From Centroberyx gerrardi (Eukaryota; Chordata; Actinopteri; Beryciformes; Berycidae), in the NCBI RefSeq assembly GCF_048128805.1, contig NC_136000.1:17610354-17674353 (forward strand): a stretch of DNA of 64,000 nucleotides. Reading direction: 5' to 3'. Within the stretch, counting starts at the first letter, position 1; every line of letters begins with the position of its first letter. Shown here piece by piece: positions 1 to 10,600 of the stretch. The position numbers were made by a program, and so were the translations under genes. The notes beneath the pieces were generated by a model. That model saw only the letters and a list, made by a program, of their open reading frames with translations. It was not told the DNA's origin and ran no database searches.

Positions 1-1347
1 GGCCAGGATATTATTCTACCACATTTACTGGTTTAAAGATATTGCACTTGCATCCCTTCTACTAAGAATCTATTAATCTCATTGTGATATTAATGTTAAG
101 ACAAAAACGTCATGGTTTTGTCTTCAGTGTGTGGTGTGGTGGCATGTGTGTGCATGTGTGCGTATAATGATTAGATAAGAGGAGTAGGACACCCTCCTAC
201 TGAAGATGTGACTCATGTGCTCCCATAAGTCATGTGACACGAGTCCTCATGAATAATTAATGAGGCCTTTGCAGTGTCCTTCCTTGTGTCATACTCCAGG
301 GGTGACTTGGTCCTCGAGGGACGCGGTGTGATTGATCCTCTGTGATTCCAGGGACAAAGGACATCCAAGCACAAACCCCCTAGACCCAGGAAACTCAAGT
401 AGGTTTGGGCTGTTTGAAGTCTCAGACGGGGCTACTCATCACATGATTGTGCTTTCTGATGCATCCACAAAATTGCACTTCTTCGTTTTGTGAAAGTGAT
501 GAGTACATGCTGAGAAACACGGGATAAATAAATTGATTCATAAACTAGCCTAACTACCCTGTCTGGCTATGAGGAAACACTTTTGAGTCATTCATTTGTG
601 AAAAGCTTTTGTTTCAGCATTGTTTGTATGTTTTTTGTTGATCCCACTACTCAAACAAGACTAGAACTTTTTGATTAAACTGTGTAGCACCAGTACCAAA
701 AAACCAAGAGCATGAGGACCATGTTTTCTGAGACTTTCCTGGGACTACATAACTATAATTAAGTACCTCTAAATGTGATGAAACACATGCATCGTTTTAA
801 GGCAATGTACGGCAATGTATGTAAGGCAATATCTCCTTCAGCAAGTTTAGGGATTGGCAACTAGGACAAAATCAATATGTATTCCACAATGGGCTAAAAA
901 GAACAAAAGCATAAAAACTACTGTTGGTCCTAACTGTAACTGTAACTGTAACTGCTTCAAAATGTTTCCAGTGTATTGTGACCTGGCAGGCAAAAACACT
1001 GACATGAAAGTATTTGGCGCAACAGACAGCTTTTATTCATCCCAGACGCCAGGAAATGAAATCAAACTTGCTCTCTTGCTGGCTGATAGCTCCCCAAACT
1101 CCAAGAGAGTAACGCTTCTAAAGGAAGTTTAACAGTACTTGGAAAATATCCATCTAATTATCTTATTCACTCCATTCTTTCATGTTTTGCTTTCGTGAAT
1201 AACACACTATTCCCGTTGAAAATGCAACTGGGAAATTGTCACTTGATCACTTTCCTTCCCAGAATTATCTCTCGTTTTTCTATGACATTTCTGTTTGTCC
1301 TGCTCAAAGGCTGGCACCAATTTTGTGCTAATCATTTTATGAGGCCC

Positions 1348-1350
<3 letters not shown>

Positions 1351-1396
<46 letters not shown>

Positions 1397-1430
1397 CTGT
1401 GTGTCTGTGTGTGTATGTGGACGTTTGCAT

Positions 1431-1482
<52 letters not shown>
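1351..1482. repeat. Compound TG microsatellite
   Basis: Two nearly pure TG runs, 1351-1393 and 1433-1482, are separated by an imperfect TG-rich spacer. The poly-Cys/Val and His/Thr open frames over it are repeat artefacts. Confidence 0.95.
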
Positions 1483-1485
<3 letters not shown>

Positions 1486-2225
1486 ATTTAACACAGCAGT
1501 ATGCAGGATTTACAGTAAGTGACCTGGAGAGAAACTGAGAAATGACCATTATGGTCCTGTTGTGTTCCCTGTGCCTGCAGAGCCCCCTCTCACACATAGC
1601 CTCAGGGTTGTGTGTGAGCCTCTCTAACCTCTTTTTTGCCTCAGAAACACAGTGGAAACATGCTGAGCGCAGCCCCTTCTCTCTCCAAGGAGCAACACCA
1701 GACTCCTTGCTTCCAGAAATAGCCACTTCCAAATGAAAAATACAAAGATTTCAAAACACTTTTTCCCAGAAATGCATTGAATCATAACAATTTGGGAGAA
1801 ATAAGCGGAAGCAGATAAAATAGTGATGAATGTTTGAAAATGTGTCTGACACTGTAAAAACACTATAAAACTGTCTACAAAACCAGAAGGCCTGTAATTC
1901 AGTGTGTAATAGGTGTCTTTGTTTGCAGTACTCATAAGTACTTATAAGGCATACACAGAAAGTAAAAGTGTCTACCTGATATAATTATGCAATCCTCACT
2001 GAGAGGAGGTGAAGCCTCAATGCTGCAGTACATTAAACTAAACATTTTGATATGTGATGTCTTAGGGTATAGCAAGGATGACAAAAAAAATTGTAGTATT
2101 CATAATAAATACATTTTTTCCTGACTTTTTCTCTTAACACCTAACCAGAAAAGGTGAGTTTTTATTGCAAAAAGTGGATCCTGTAAGCCAATGAGGGAAA
2201 ACACAATTGCCTTGATGTAAATGTC

Positions 2226-2271
<46 letters not shown>

Positions 2272-2498
2272 CAGGAAAAGGAGAAACGGTTAATTAGCTT
2301 CTGGTGGACCACCGGCACTCCACCCTGAACTGGGGGCCTTAGGGGAGTGGTCCGAGTGACGTCCAGTGCTAAAGGCTTTGCCAGACAAATCCAGTAAAAG
2401 AGTATCGCCACCTCCATTAGGTCATGTGGTGCAACTTTATCGCTAACTCATCAAGTACTGTAGAACACAGTAAGTATTTCTCAATCATTTAGTCATAG

Positions 2499-2646
2499 TA
2501 ACAGTAATAGTAGTGGTAGTAGTAGTAGTGGTAGTAGTAGTGATAACAGTAGTAGTAGTGGAAGTAGTAGTAGTAGTAGTGGTAGTAGTTGTAGTGGTAG
2601 TAGTAGTGATAACAGTAGTAGTAGTGGTAGTAGTAGTAGAAGTGGA

Positions 2647-2678
<32 letters not shown>

Positions 2679-2966
2679 TAGTAGTGATAACAGTAGTAGT
2701 AGTGGTAGTAGTAGTAGAAGTGGAAGTAGTAGTAGTAGTAGTAGTGGTAGTAGTTGTAGTGGTAGTAGTAGTAGTGGTAGTAGTAGTGATAACAGTAGTA
2801 GTAGTGGTAGTAGTAGTAGAAGTGGAAGTAGTAGTAGTAGTAGTAGTAGTACTAGTAGTGGTAGTAGTAGTAGTAGAAGTAGTACTAGTAATGGTAGTAA
2901 TAGTAGTAGTAATAATAGTAGTGATAGTAGCAATAGTAGTAGTGGTAACATTAGTAGTAGCAGTAC
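2499..2966. repeat. TAG/GTG trinucleotide array (about 470 bp)
   Basis: Almost the whole stretch is built of TAG or AGT triplets with interspersed TGG, TGATAACAG and AAG variants. Higher-order units recur: a block ending in a TGATAACAG variant appears at least four times, so the array expanded as larger units as well as single triplets. Opposite-strand poly-Leu and poly-Val frames are artefacts. Confidence 0.9.
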
Positions 2967-3296
2967 TAATGTGGTAGTTGCTGCCTGGTCATTACTAAGA
3001 ACCATCTTGACCATGACTCAGAGGGGAGGAGGTTGATTAGCAGTGACAACTGGGTCGGGTTTGATTACAGCACAACAGGAGGGGCACAGAGGAGGTGCTG
3101 TGATATGAACACAGCAGCATGGAACACATCCCCAAACGGGTGGTCCCACTTCAGGACAATAGAGTCATGATGAGCAGTGATGTTGCTGGCTCCAGATGCA
3201 CAACTCCCTGTCAGTCTGTCTGTCTGTCTGTCTGTCTGTGTGTCTGTGTGTCTGTCTGTCTGTCTGTCTGTCCTTCTCTCTCTCGCTCTGCCTAAA

Positions 3297-3327
<31 letters not shown>

Positions 3328-4245
3328 CACCAAATAAGTGACACCCTATGAGATAGCTAAAAGTAATGTCCCAACACTGGAACACCCTGCAGAGAATAAG
3401 TAGGAGCGATAGTGACAACATCCCAGGTCATATAATAAATGAATGTCCCAGCAAAGATCAGCCCAAATAAACTTAAAAACTCGGAATCAATGATGTTAAA
3501 TGACAGAACCAAAGATATAAATACATGAAAAAAAAATGTTTATACACCTGGTAAGTATTAAGTAATGTTTACAGAGAGGTCAGTGGACATGAGGGGGTGT
3601 CAGTTTGGGGATGCAGTAGATTATTGCTTCAGTCAAGCTGGAAACTATTATATTTTTGCTCTCAAAGAATGAGAAACATATTTATTATAATTATTATTTG
3701 TAAGCTGTGGGATAGTGGTACCCTGAATGTGTACAGAGGAAGCTGGATGTGCTGCTTGGATGTGTTGTGCAAATCTGGATGTGCCATGTCAAAATGCAGT
3801 GCTCTCCGCACTTTCACAAATTATTGTTGAAATGCCTTGGAGCTACACACTTAATCCCTAGTTAAGTTACTCCGTGGCCACTGATACTAGACTCCGGTAG
3901 GGCTTTGGTTGAATTAGGCAGGCCAGGTGAAAAAGTGTGTCACTCTCTTTCCTCCTCCAACTATTCCTAACCCCTTTGTGAAAAAGACCCAATTCTTAGT
4001 CAGCTTCCCTAGTAAAGTGAATATTCAACGATAACAAAATTGTTGGGTTTTTTTTTTTATTACGTTGTTCTTGAATCACATGCACAAAACCACTTCACAA
4101 AGCTCATAAAATAACTTGTGTGAGTTGTGTGTCTGTGTGTGTGTATGTGTGTGTGTTTCCGTCCGGTGAGCAGAATATGTCAGGCTGGTAGTCACCAAAG
4201 TGTACCGTGTTTTCAACTTGCCTCCCCCCTGCCCTGTAATACCAA

Positions 4246-4314
4246 GGGATTGGGGGTATGAGATGGGGAGAGGGAGAGGTTTGTGAGGGGGTGGATGAGG
4301 GGGAACGGGGGGTC
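4246..4314 (+). promoter_or_regulatory. G-run cluster upstream of leptin TATA box
   Basis: Within about 70 bases the + strand carries at least seven runs of three to six guanines, ending about 40 bases before the TATA-like motif of leptin. This spacing could permit G-quadruplex formation. Only the runs are seen; function is inferred. Confidence 0.4.
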
Positions 4315-4334
4315 AGAGAGAGGTGAGTAAGAGA

Positions 4335-4383
4335 TGAGTCAACAGCCCTCCACTATAAGATACCCTGATGGAGCCTAACAGTG
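4335..4383 (+). promoter_or_regulatory. Leptin core promoter (AP-1-like site and TATA box)
   Basis: A TGAGTCA motif (AP-1 consensus) at 4335-4341 precedes a TATAAGA element at 4354-4360. A transcription start about 25-30 bases downstream would give a short non-coding exon ending at 4407 with a good donor (CCAAG|GTAAGG). This matches the usual leptin gene layout, in which the first exon is untranslated. Confidence 0.55.
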
Positions 4384-6555
4384 GCATACACACAGAGATC
4401 GGCCAAGGTAAGGTCCACTCTCCTCTCCATCTCTTGTCTCCATCTCCATCTCCTTTACTCTGAGCTTTAACCTTCCATCTCTGTTTCACCATCTCACAAT
4501 TACCTCACCATCTTCACTATCGCGCTTTCTCTTTCTCCATTTCTAACGTCTAACTTCAAATGACTTTTCTCTGACCACATCAATTTGTTTTAATTGTGCA
4601 TGTTGGAATGTTTGGAGTTATTTGTAAGAGTTGTGTAGCATGTAAGCGGCAGGTGTTGCGGATTAGGTATTGTTTTCCTTGTCTGGTTTTAGATTGTCTT
4701 GTAGCTCCAGCAGATCTCACACAAATATAATCTTATATTATATTTATTATCTAAAATCTAGTAGGAGTACAAGAACCTTTAGCCCAGTTTTTGCAGAGCA
4801 TGTATCAGAATCTGGGCGAGCAGGGGCGGCGAATAACAAAATCAGTGATCTTTGTACCGATTACACAGTCAGAAATTCACATGGTATCCCTTTTCCAAAT
4901 ATTGACTAGCATAAACAAATATACTGTGGAAATTACTGGAAGGAAGCTGAGGTGTACAAAATGGTGACATCCAGAAACAAACTTGTGCCTGCTGCCTTAG
5001 TGAGTTGACACATTTAGAGTTAAAATATTTAAGAAAAAAGAAAGTTAGATAAAGATGGAGAACTGTCAGCAACAGGAGAACACTTACCCGCATGACTTGA
5101 TCTCTAAACATGTCCCGTATCATCTTTCTCCTAGGAATACCAGTGCTTTTGTGCTGTGCATCCTGGGCATACTACAAATATGGACTACACACTGGCCCTC
5201 CTCCTGTTTTCCCTGCTGCAGATTTTCAATGTAGGCTCAGCAGCTTCTCTGTCAGGGGAAGCAGTGAACATGAGGACCAAAATCAAATTTAATGTTGGAC
5301 AGCTGGTGTGGAGGATAGACAGAGACTTCCAGGTAATAGATATATTTACTGTAACATACTCTGCAAAAAATCAGACGTGTTCACACAAGTTCATGTGTTG
5401 GAATGAATCATTTTCTCTCTCTCTCTTGCTGCAGGTCCCTGCTGGCCTGACTATCAGCTCCCCTGCAGATAATCTAGATGGCCTTTCCTCCATAGTGATG
5501 GTTCTGCAGGGCTACGAGAGCCTGCTCTCTGAAACCCTTGACGGGCTCCCCCAGCTGAAGCAGGAGGTGTCTTCGTTGAGGGGATACCTGGACCACTGGA
5601 GGCAGGGGCACTGCAGCGAGCCGCGGCCGAAGCCCCCCATGCAGGGGCGGCTGGCGGAGCTGCAGAGTCGAAAACAATATATTCACACCGTGAGCATCGA
5701 GGCTCTCATGGGACTGAGGGAGTTCCTCAATCAGCTGCTGAAGAACCTGGACCGTCTTGAGACTTGCTGATCCACTGGGATCAGGAACAATGGTGTTTTT
5801 CAGTTGTTGAGTTTGGGACAAGATTTGTCAATCATGTCTGGGTCAGTGGCTAAACTTAATCAAGTTTGTGAAGCAAAAAGAATTTGCAATTTGACTTAGC
5901 ATCCCACCATTGGCCATTTTGAACATTTTGCAATGTATTTTCGAGCAATATCTTCTTTGTCCTTGACATATTTATATTATATATTTATTTATATATTTAG
6001 CAGAAAATGTATTTTTTAACAAACATGGCCTTTTCATAAGAATGTTTGCAGCGAATGTGTAGCCTACTTTCAATAGGAATGTTTACATGCAAATTGATCT
6101 ATGCTTTGCACGGCAAAAGATTTATCAGATGCTGATAGACTGGCAATATGACACCGGTGTTTTGGGAACAAAGAGCACTGTGCTGTCAGGATACCCATAT
6201 TCATTCACTCATGAGGCTGAATCAGCTGAGTAAGCTTGTCTGTAGCCAGAGCGAATGTCACTATGAGCAGTGACGTCATCCTCAGAGATTCCTGAAAGCC
6301 AGGTAAAACATGCCAAGAAAAGCAGACGTTTTTGAGAACTGTTAGAAAACTGTTAGAGAAGGAAAGAGCAAAGGCACAGTGTGATCTTCAGTCTTTATCA
6401 GTGCAATATCATCAGCCTCTCTACAACAGAATACTGTTGATGTCCATTCTATTTATATTGCATATTTTTGTACAGTGGAAAATGTTTTTGTAATCATTGG
6501 ATAAAAAGTATGTATACAAGCCTATTTAACTAAAATAAAGTATTTTTTTGTAATA
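4384..6555 (+). CDS. lep: Leptin (teleost, probably the A paralog)
   Basis: Secreted class I helical cytokine hormone that signals through the leptin receptor to JAK/STAT. Proposed gene: non-coding exon 1 about 4384-4407; exon 2 5135-5332 with the start at 5180; exon 3 5435-5770 to stop. The phase-0 junction gives 162 residues, the usual leptin length. Residues 1-21 (MDYTLALLLFSLLQ...) are a signal peptide. The exon 3 opening (GLTISSPADNLDGLSSIV) is a leptin hallmark. The only two cysteines, Cys111 (GHCSEP) and the C-terminal Cys162, match the single conserved leptin disulfide. An upstream in-frame Met at 5156 would put eight polar residues before the signal peptide, so 5180 is preferred. The neighbours rbm28, prrt4 and impdh1 are those of mammalian LEP. 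The A-paralog assignment is inferred from synteny. Confidence 0.93.
5967..6000 (+). promoter_or_regulatory. AU-rich element in leptin 3' UTR
   Basis: Overlapping ATTTA pentamers in a pure A/T stretch lie about 200 bases after the stop codon. Such elements commonly destabilise cytokine and hormone mRNAs; that role is inferred here. Confidence 0.45.
6534..6539 (+). terminator. Polyadenylation signal of leptin
   Basis: AATAAA lies about 760 bases after the stop codon and is followed by a T-rich stretch, consistent with the end of a roughly 0.8-kb 3' UTR. Confidence 0.6.
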
Positions 6556-6971
6556 TACACGTGTATCAGTGATGTAGTGTAATGAGTGGGAGAAACAGGG
6601 GAATGGGGTGAAGGCTACAGGAAATGCGACACGTAGTCCAAGTTAATGTATAACGTCATTGTGGGTGTCCGTCTCTTGACGGACAATGATGCTCTGGCAC
6701 ATTCACGGTTCATGTGTGGGAGGTGTTTTTCCAATGTCATCAGTTTATCATTAACTTATCATGTTATTTTTTTCTGAGAAAAGCCCATGCAATGGCAACT
6801 ATAGTGCAATGAAATGACTCACATACACATCTGTAAATCCTGCAATAAATTTACATTTAATATACAAATGTAAAGACTAACAATCGAAAACAAATCCAAG
6901 TGTTTCGATATCATTTAATAAAAAATAATTAAAAAAACACCCATTTACATGAACGAAAACAATGGCATTCG

Positions 6972-7305
6972 GTCACACTTCATTTGGATAGTCCACGGTT
7001 GATACTCAACTTAAAGTGATCGTTATATCGTTATAAAGCAACTACAATGTGACTGAAAAGTTTTAAGTGATACTAAGAATTGTGTGAAAAGTAGTCTATA
7101 GATATTCAATGTCTAGGTGAATCTTAGGGTTTGGGTTAATGATAGAAATAGAGTCAGGTAAGGGTTGGGTTTAGGTTTAAAAATGGGGTCAGGGTTAGGG
7201 TTTCATAGTCTGTGGAGATGCACCAATTAGGCAAGTAACACTTTGTTGAACATCTACCTGATAGTTAGTTGAGTATCAGCATTGGACTATCCAATGTGTT
7301 ACATG
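6972..7305. mobile_element. Small inverted-repeat element (MITE-like), about 330 bp
   Basis: The ends are imperfect inverted repeats of about 35 bases: the left end contains TTGGATAGTCC then TTGATACTCAAC, and the right end carries their complements. The middle has degenerate GGGTTAGGGTTT units. It sits between the convergent leptin and rbm28 genes. The family is not identified. Confidence 0.55.
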
Positions 7306-7499
7306 GAATTCTGACATTATTTGGTTTGTTTCAGTGAAATAAAACACAGTATGAATTGAAACAATATGAGCATGGATTCGAGAATTTTAATCAAGAAGTC
7401 TAATGAAGATACTGATGGTAAGTACGGTTTAGAATGGGCATCAAATACTAATGAACACAAAATGGATGTTAATTTAATAGAACCCTCATACAACTTCCA

Positions 7500-7544
7500 T
7501 TTATTCTAAAAAAATTAACATGTTCAATTTAGTGGGCCTTTATT
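7500..7544 (-). terminator. Candidate polyadenylation signals of rbm28
   Basis: Two AATAAA hexamers on the minus strand (7539-7544 and 7500-7505) lie about 155 and 195 bases past the rbm28 stop codon. The first part of the 3' UTR is a GU repeat. Confidence 0.4.
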
Positions 7545-7651
7545 CTAGCAGTCGTACAATATAAGCCCTAACGACCACAAATTCTGTTTTACTCTGTGTA
7601 CTTATTGTAAAACCTGCATACTGCTTAGCACTTAACTCTTAATTATCAGAC

Positions 7652-7694
7652 ACACACACAGACGTACACGCACACACACACACACACACACACA
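7652..7694. repeat. CA/GT repeat in the rbm28 3' UTR
   Basis: The repeat begins four bases after the rbm28 stop codon, so on the mRNA the 3' UTR opens with a UG-rich run. Confidence 0.85.
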
Positions 7695-7697
7695 GAG

Positions 7698-10600
7698 TTA
7701 ACTGTTGAACCACTTGTTTCTTTTCATAGTGGTAGTCTTGTCGCTGTTAGCCATCAGTTTCCTCTTGTATTGCTCCACCAGGCTGTCGAAGCGGTCTTCC
7801 TCTCTGCTCCTGAAATGCCTCTTTGTTGCTTTAACCTTCTGGAAAACAAAGACAGAGTAGTATAACAGGGCAGCTCTGATGTGGTTCATATTATATACCG
7901 TTAACAACAAAGTACTTTCATAAAAATTTGCATGCAGTGGTGCCGCTTCAAACAAAAAACAAACCAAGTTGGACTGGCAGAGCTAAGTTGGAAAAACACT
8001 AGTGAGGTACACAATCATCTCCCACTTGTAGATTCCTATCCAAACAACACATTTTAATATTGTCAGTAACCCAAATCTAAATATCCATTTTATCCATCTG
8101 TTATCAGTTACATGATGATGTTAGCTTTGTTGCCTTGTCGATATTTGTCTGTCTCCACTATCAACAGACTGTGAAATGGAAATAATTCATAACAGGCATA
8201 AAGAGAGGCTGGTAGCAATGCTATCCAGTCAGCTGCACCCTGTACTCAGATGGCCTGTGTCTATTATTAATGTGGCGGCACATAATAACATTTTCCTATA
8301 AGAAATATTCACAGGTATTGCATCTGGTGATGTGAATCAATTTTAAGAAATCACTGATATAAGAGTAAACCTTGGGATTGCTTGTTTTTTATGTATTTTT
8401 TACTAAAAAAAAAACACAACAGCTCTGATGAATACTTGATTACTTCCGATTGGCTGAGAGGAGTTGTTTTTTTCCAGAAATGCCTGGCCAATATGCCTAT
8501 ATTTCTGAAACAGAGCTGACAAAGTGTAACCACCATTTTAAATTAATATTTCTATTGCTTTTGATCTTGTCAAGTCCTTACTTGTGTTGTTGTAATTCCA
8601 ATGTAATTTCACTTGGTGTCGCCAAAGCATCAAATTTTATATTGACTACACAAATGGGTAATGCATGGATGTGCTGTGCCTTCGGTAAAACTGTAAAATT
8701 GTTAAAACAGTTAAACAGTTTTGTGTTTCGCTTTGGTCCAGTCCATTTTTGTACCTTTATATCAGGCCAAGTTGGCAAAAGCTAGCAGAAGCAGTAGTAT
8801 GCAAACAGCACTTGGCTTCACCTCTGGTAATGTAATTACCAGAATGTGCAACACCTGCCCGCTTTATTTGATTTTTTTTTAGTTTTCCATTAATGTCTGG
8901 GCTTCCTAGGACTTGTGTCTCCTTTGCACTATATGATCAGGGATGTAGTAAGGACAACGCTAAAGAGTCAGAAGTGATGGGGAGAGAGCAGGAAATAACA
9001 ATTAGAAACAAACAGAAACCCTGTGTGGGTAAAAAAAACAACCTGAAATCCTGTGGGAAAAAAACAAAAACAAAATCACATCCCTCATGATATGTGGTTA
9101 GGTTCACTCTTTCCAAAAACAAAAGCCACATTTAGGATACCTGGGTCACCTGCAGCAGTCTCATCTTCCTCTAATGCCATATCGGTGTCACCCTCTTTTT
9201 CTGGCACAATGCCACTAATTAGGGTTTCCCATTATTGAGGTGAGACATCCGTCAGGAGGAGAGAGCTCCAGTGTCCCCTCGCCCCCGCCAGTGACACTGA
9301 GCACAGCTTCCACCATTTTTGTTTTTAGTTTTACAAAGGGTCCGGCTCTCAGAGCTGCAGCTGTGACATGCTGCCACTCAACATGGTGATACTCAAACTA
9401 ATTTCTCTTTTTCATCTTGCTCCTACCTCCGCACATCTCCATGCATATCAATATTCATGAAGGGACGTTTCATTATCCATCCTTTGGTTAAAAGTATAGA
9501 GGTCTATTATCTTTCTTGCATTTCTATTTTCCAAATTAAAAGATAAAAACAGATTACATTGTGTACCTGGGTTCTGGGCTGTGTGGATTTTTCCATCATC
9601 TGTCGTCCCTGTCGCTCTTTCCTGCTGGGTCCGGCCCGGGCCTTCTTGGGTGGCGGGGCAAGTTGCTTTCCTTTATCACGCATTCTGCACAAGACAAGAA
9701 TTCACAATCTATAATGTGTTTGTTGTGTGTGCAGGTCAAATTGTTATAGATTACATATGAATATCCTCAAAATGTAGATGGTCAAATTAATTTTGGATTG
9801 TGGGTTTAACTGCTTAAGCACTAAGTGATATGCAATGCATAGCAGACAGTAATGCATGAGTAATGCAGGAGACTAGTAAAAGTAATAATAGCACCAATAG
9901 AGTACCTGATCTTGGGTCCCCGGTGGGAGGGAAAGGGCAGAACCTTCTTCCGTTTCTTTCCATCTTCCAGGTCTACGTGTTCCACCTCAGGGTTTGTCTG
10001 GAAGCCAGAGAAGTATCTGCCTTGCTTCTGGTTCTGAGGAAAAGCTGATACACACACAGAGAGGAAAGAGAGAAGTAGAGGAGTAAGAAGAGAAGAACAA
10101 TGCTAACTAGAAACAAATGCCTCTGGACTTCAAATTAAATTCATTGTTACAGCCAATGGTATGACGACACCAATATGCTTTTTCCACTGCACTAGTGTGC
10201 CATACTGTCAGAGTACAGTATGTTTTTCCCATTATATTTTGTTAACGGTTAAGTATGATGGGGGCACAGTAAAAGACAGACAGATAAGACAGATACACAA
10301 GTGTGCTGATACAGCACACTTATGTATCTGATACCAGCCTGTTTTCAAAGGGTGCTTTGTATAATTGATCAATATTATAATGGTTGTCTAAGGGAAGCCC
10401 CTAAAATTAATTGATTCTAATGCAACATTTTCATTGGACTTCACCTAAGTTTGTATGCATTATTATTACCATTATTAATAATAGTAATATCCTGGGTCTC
10501 AATGGAGAGTTTTAGCCTCCCATGGTCTAAATACTGTTTGCTTTTCTGCCCTGCCATGAATAAAATTCTGGGGGAAACACTCAATACTGCAGATTTTTTT

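Larger units (their letters stand above)
1..4245. other. Intergenic region, repeat-rich, no gene recognised
   Basis: No open frame here resembles a protein I know, and the longer frames are translations of microsatellites. It holds several TG/CA runs (1351-1393, 1433-1482, 2229-2271, 3298-3322), a long TAG/GTG trinucleotide array (about 2499-2966) and a TCTG run near 3210-3270. From the human order one would expect LRRC4, SND1 and miR-129 further left of leptin; I looked for the miR-129 seed region on both strands and did not see it. Confidence 0.6.

Noticed and set aside
1337-1732. 131-codon His/Thr-rich frame
   Set aside because: Runs through CA microsatellites and has no family resemblance.
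2493-3014. Poly-Leu and poly-Val open frames of 150-170 codons
   Set aside because: They are translations of the TAG/GTG array, open on both strands, with no non-repeat sequence.
1-4245. miR-129 hairpin expected left of leptin from human order
   Set aside because: No CTTTTTGCGG seed or its complement was found; it may lie outside the window or elsewhere.
7130-7200. Telomere-like TTAGGG units
   Set aside because: Units are few and irregular (GGGTTAGGGTTT mixed with GGGTTTAGG) and lie inside an inverted-repeat element.
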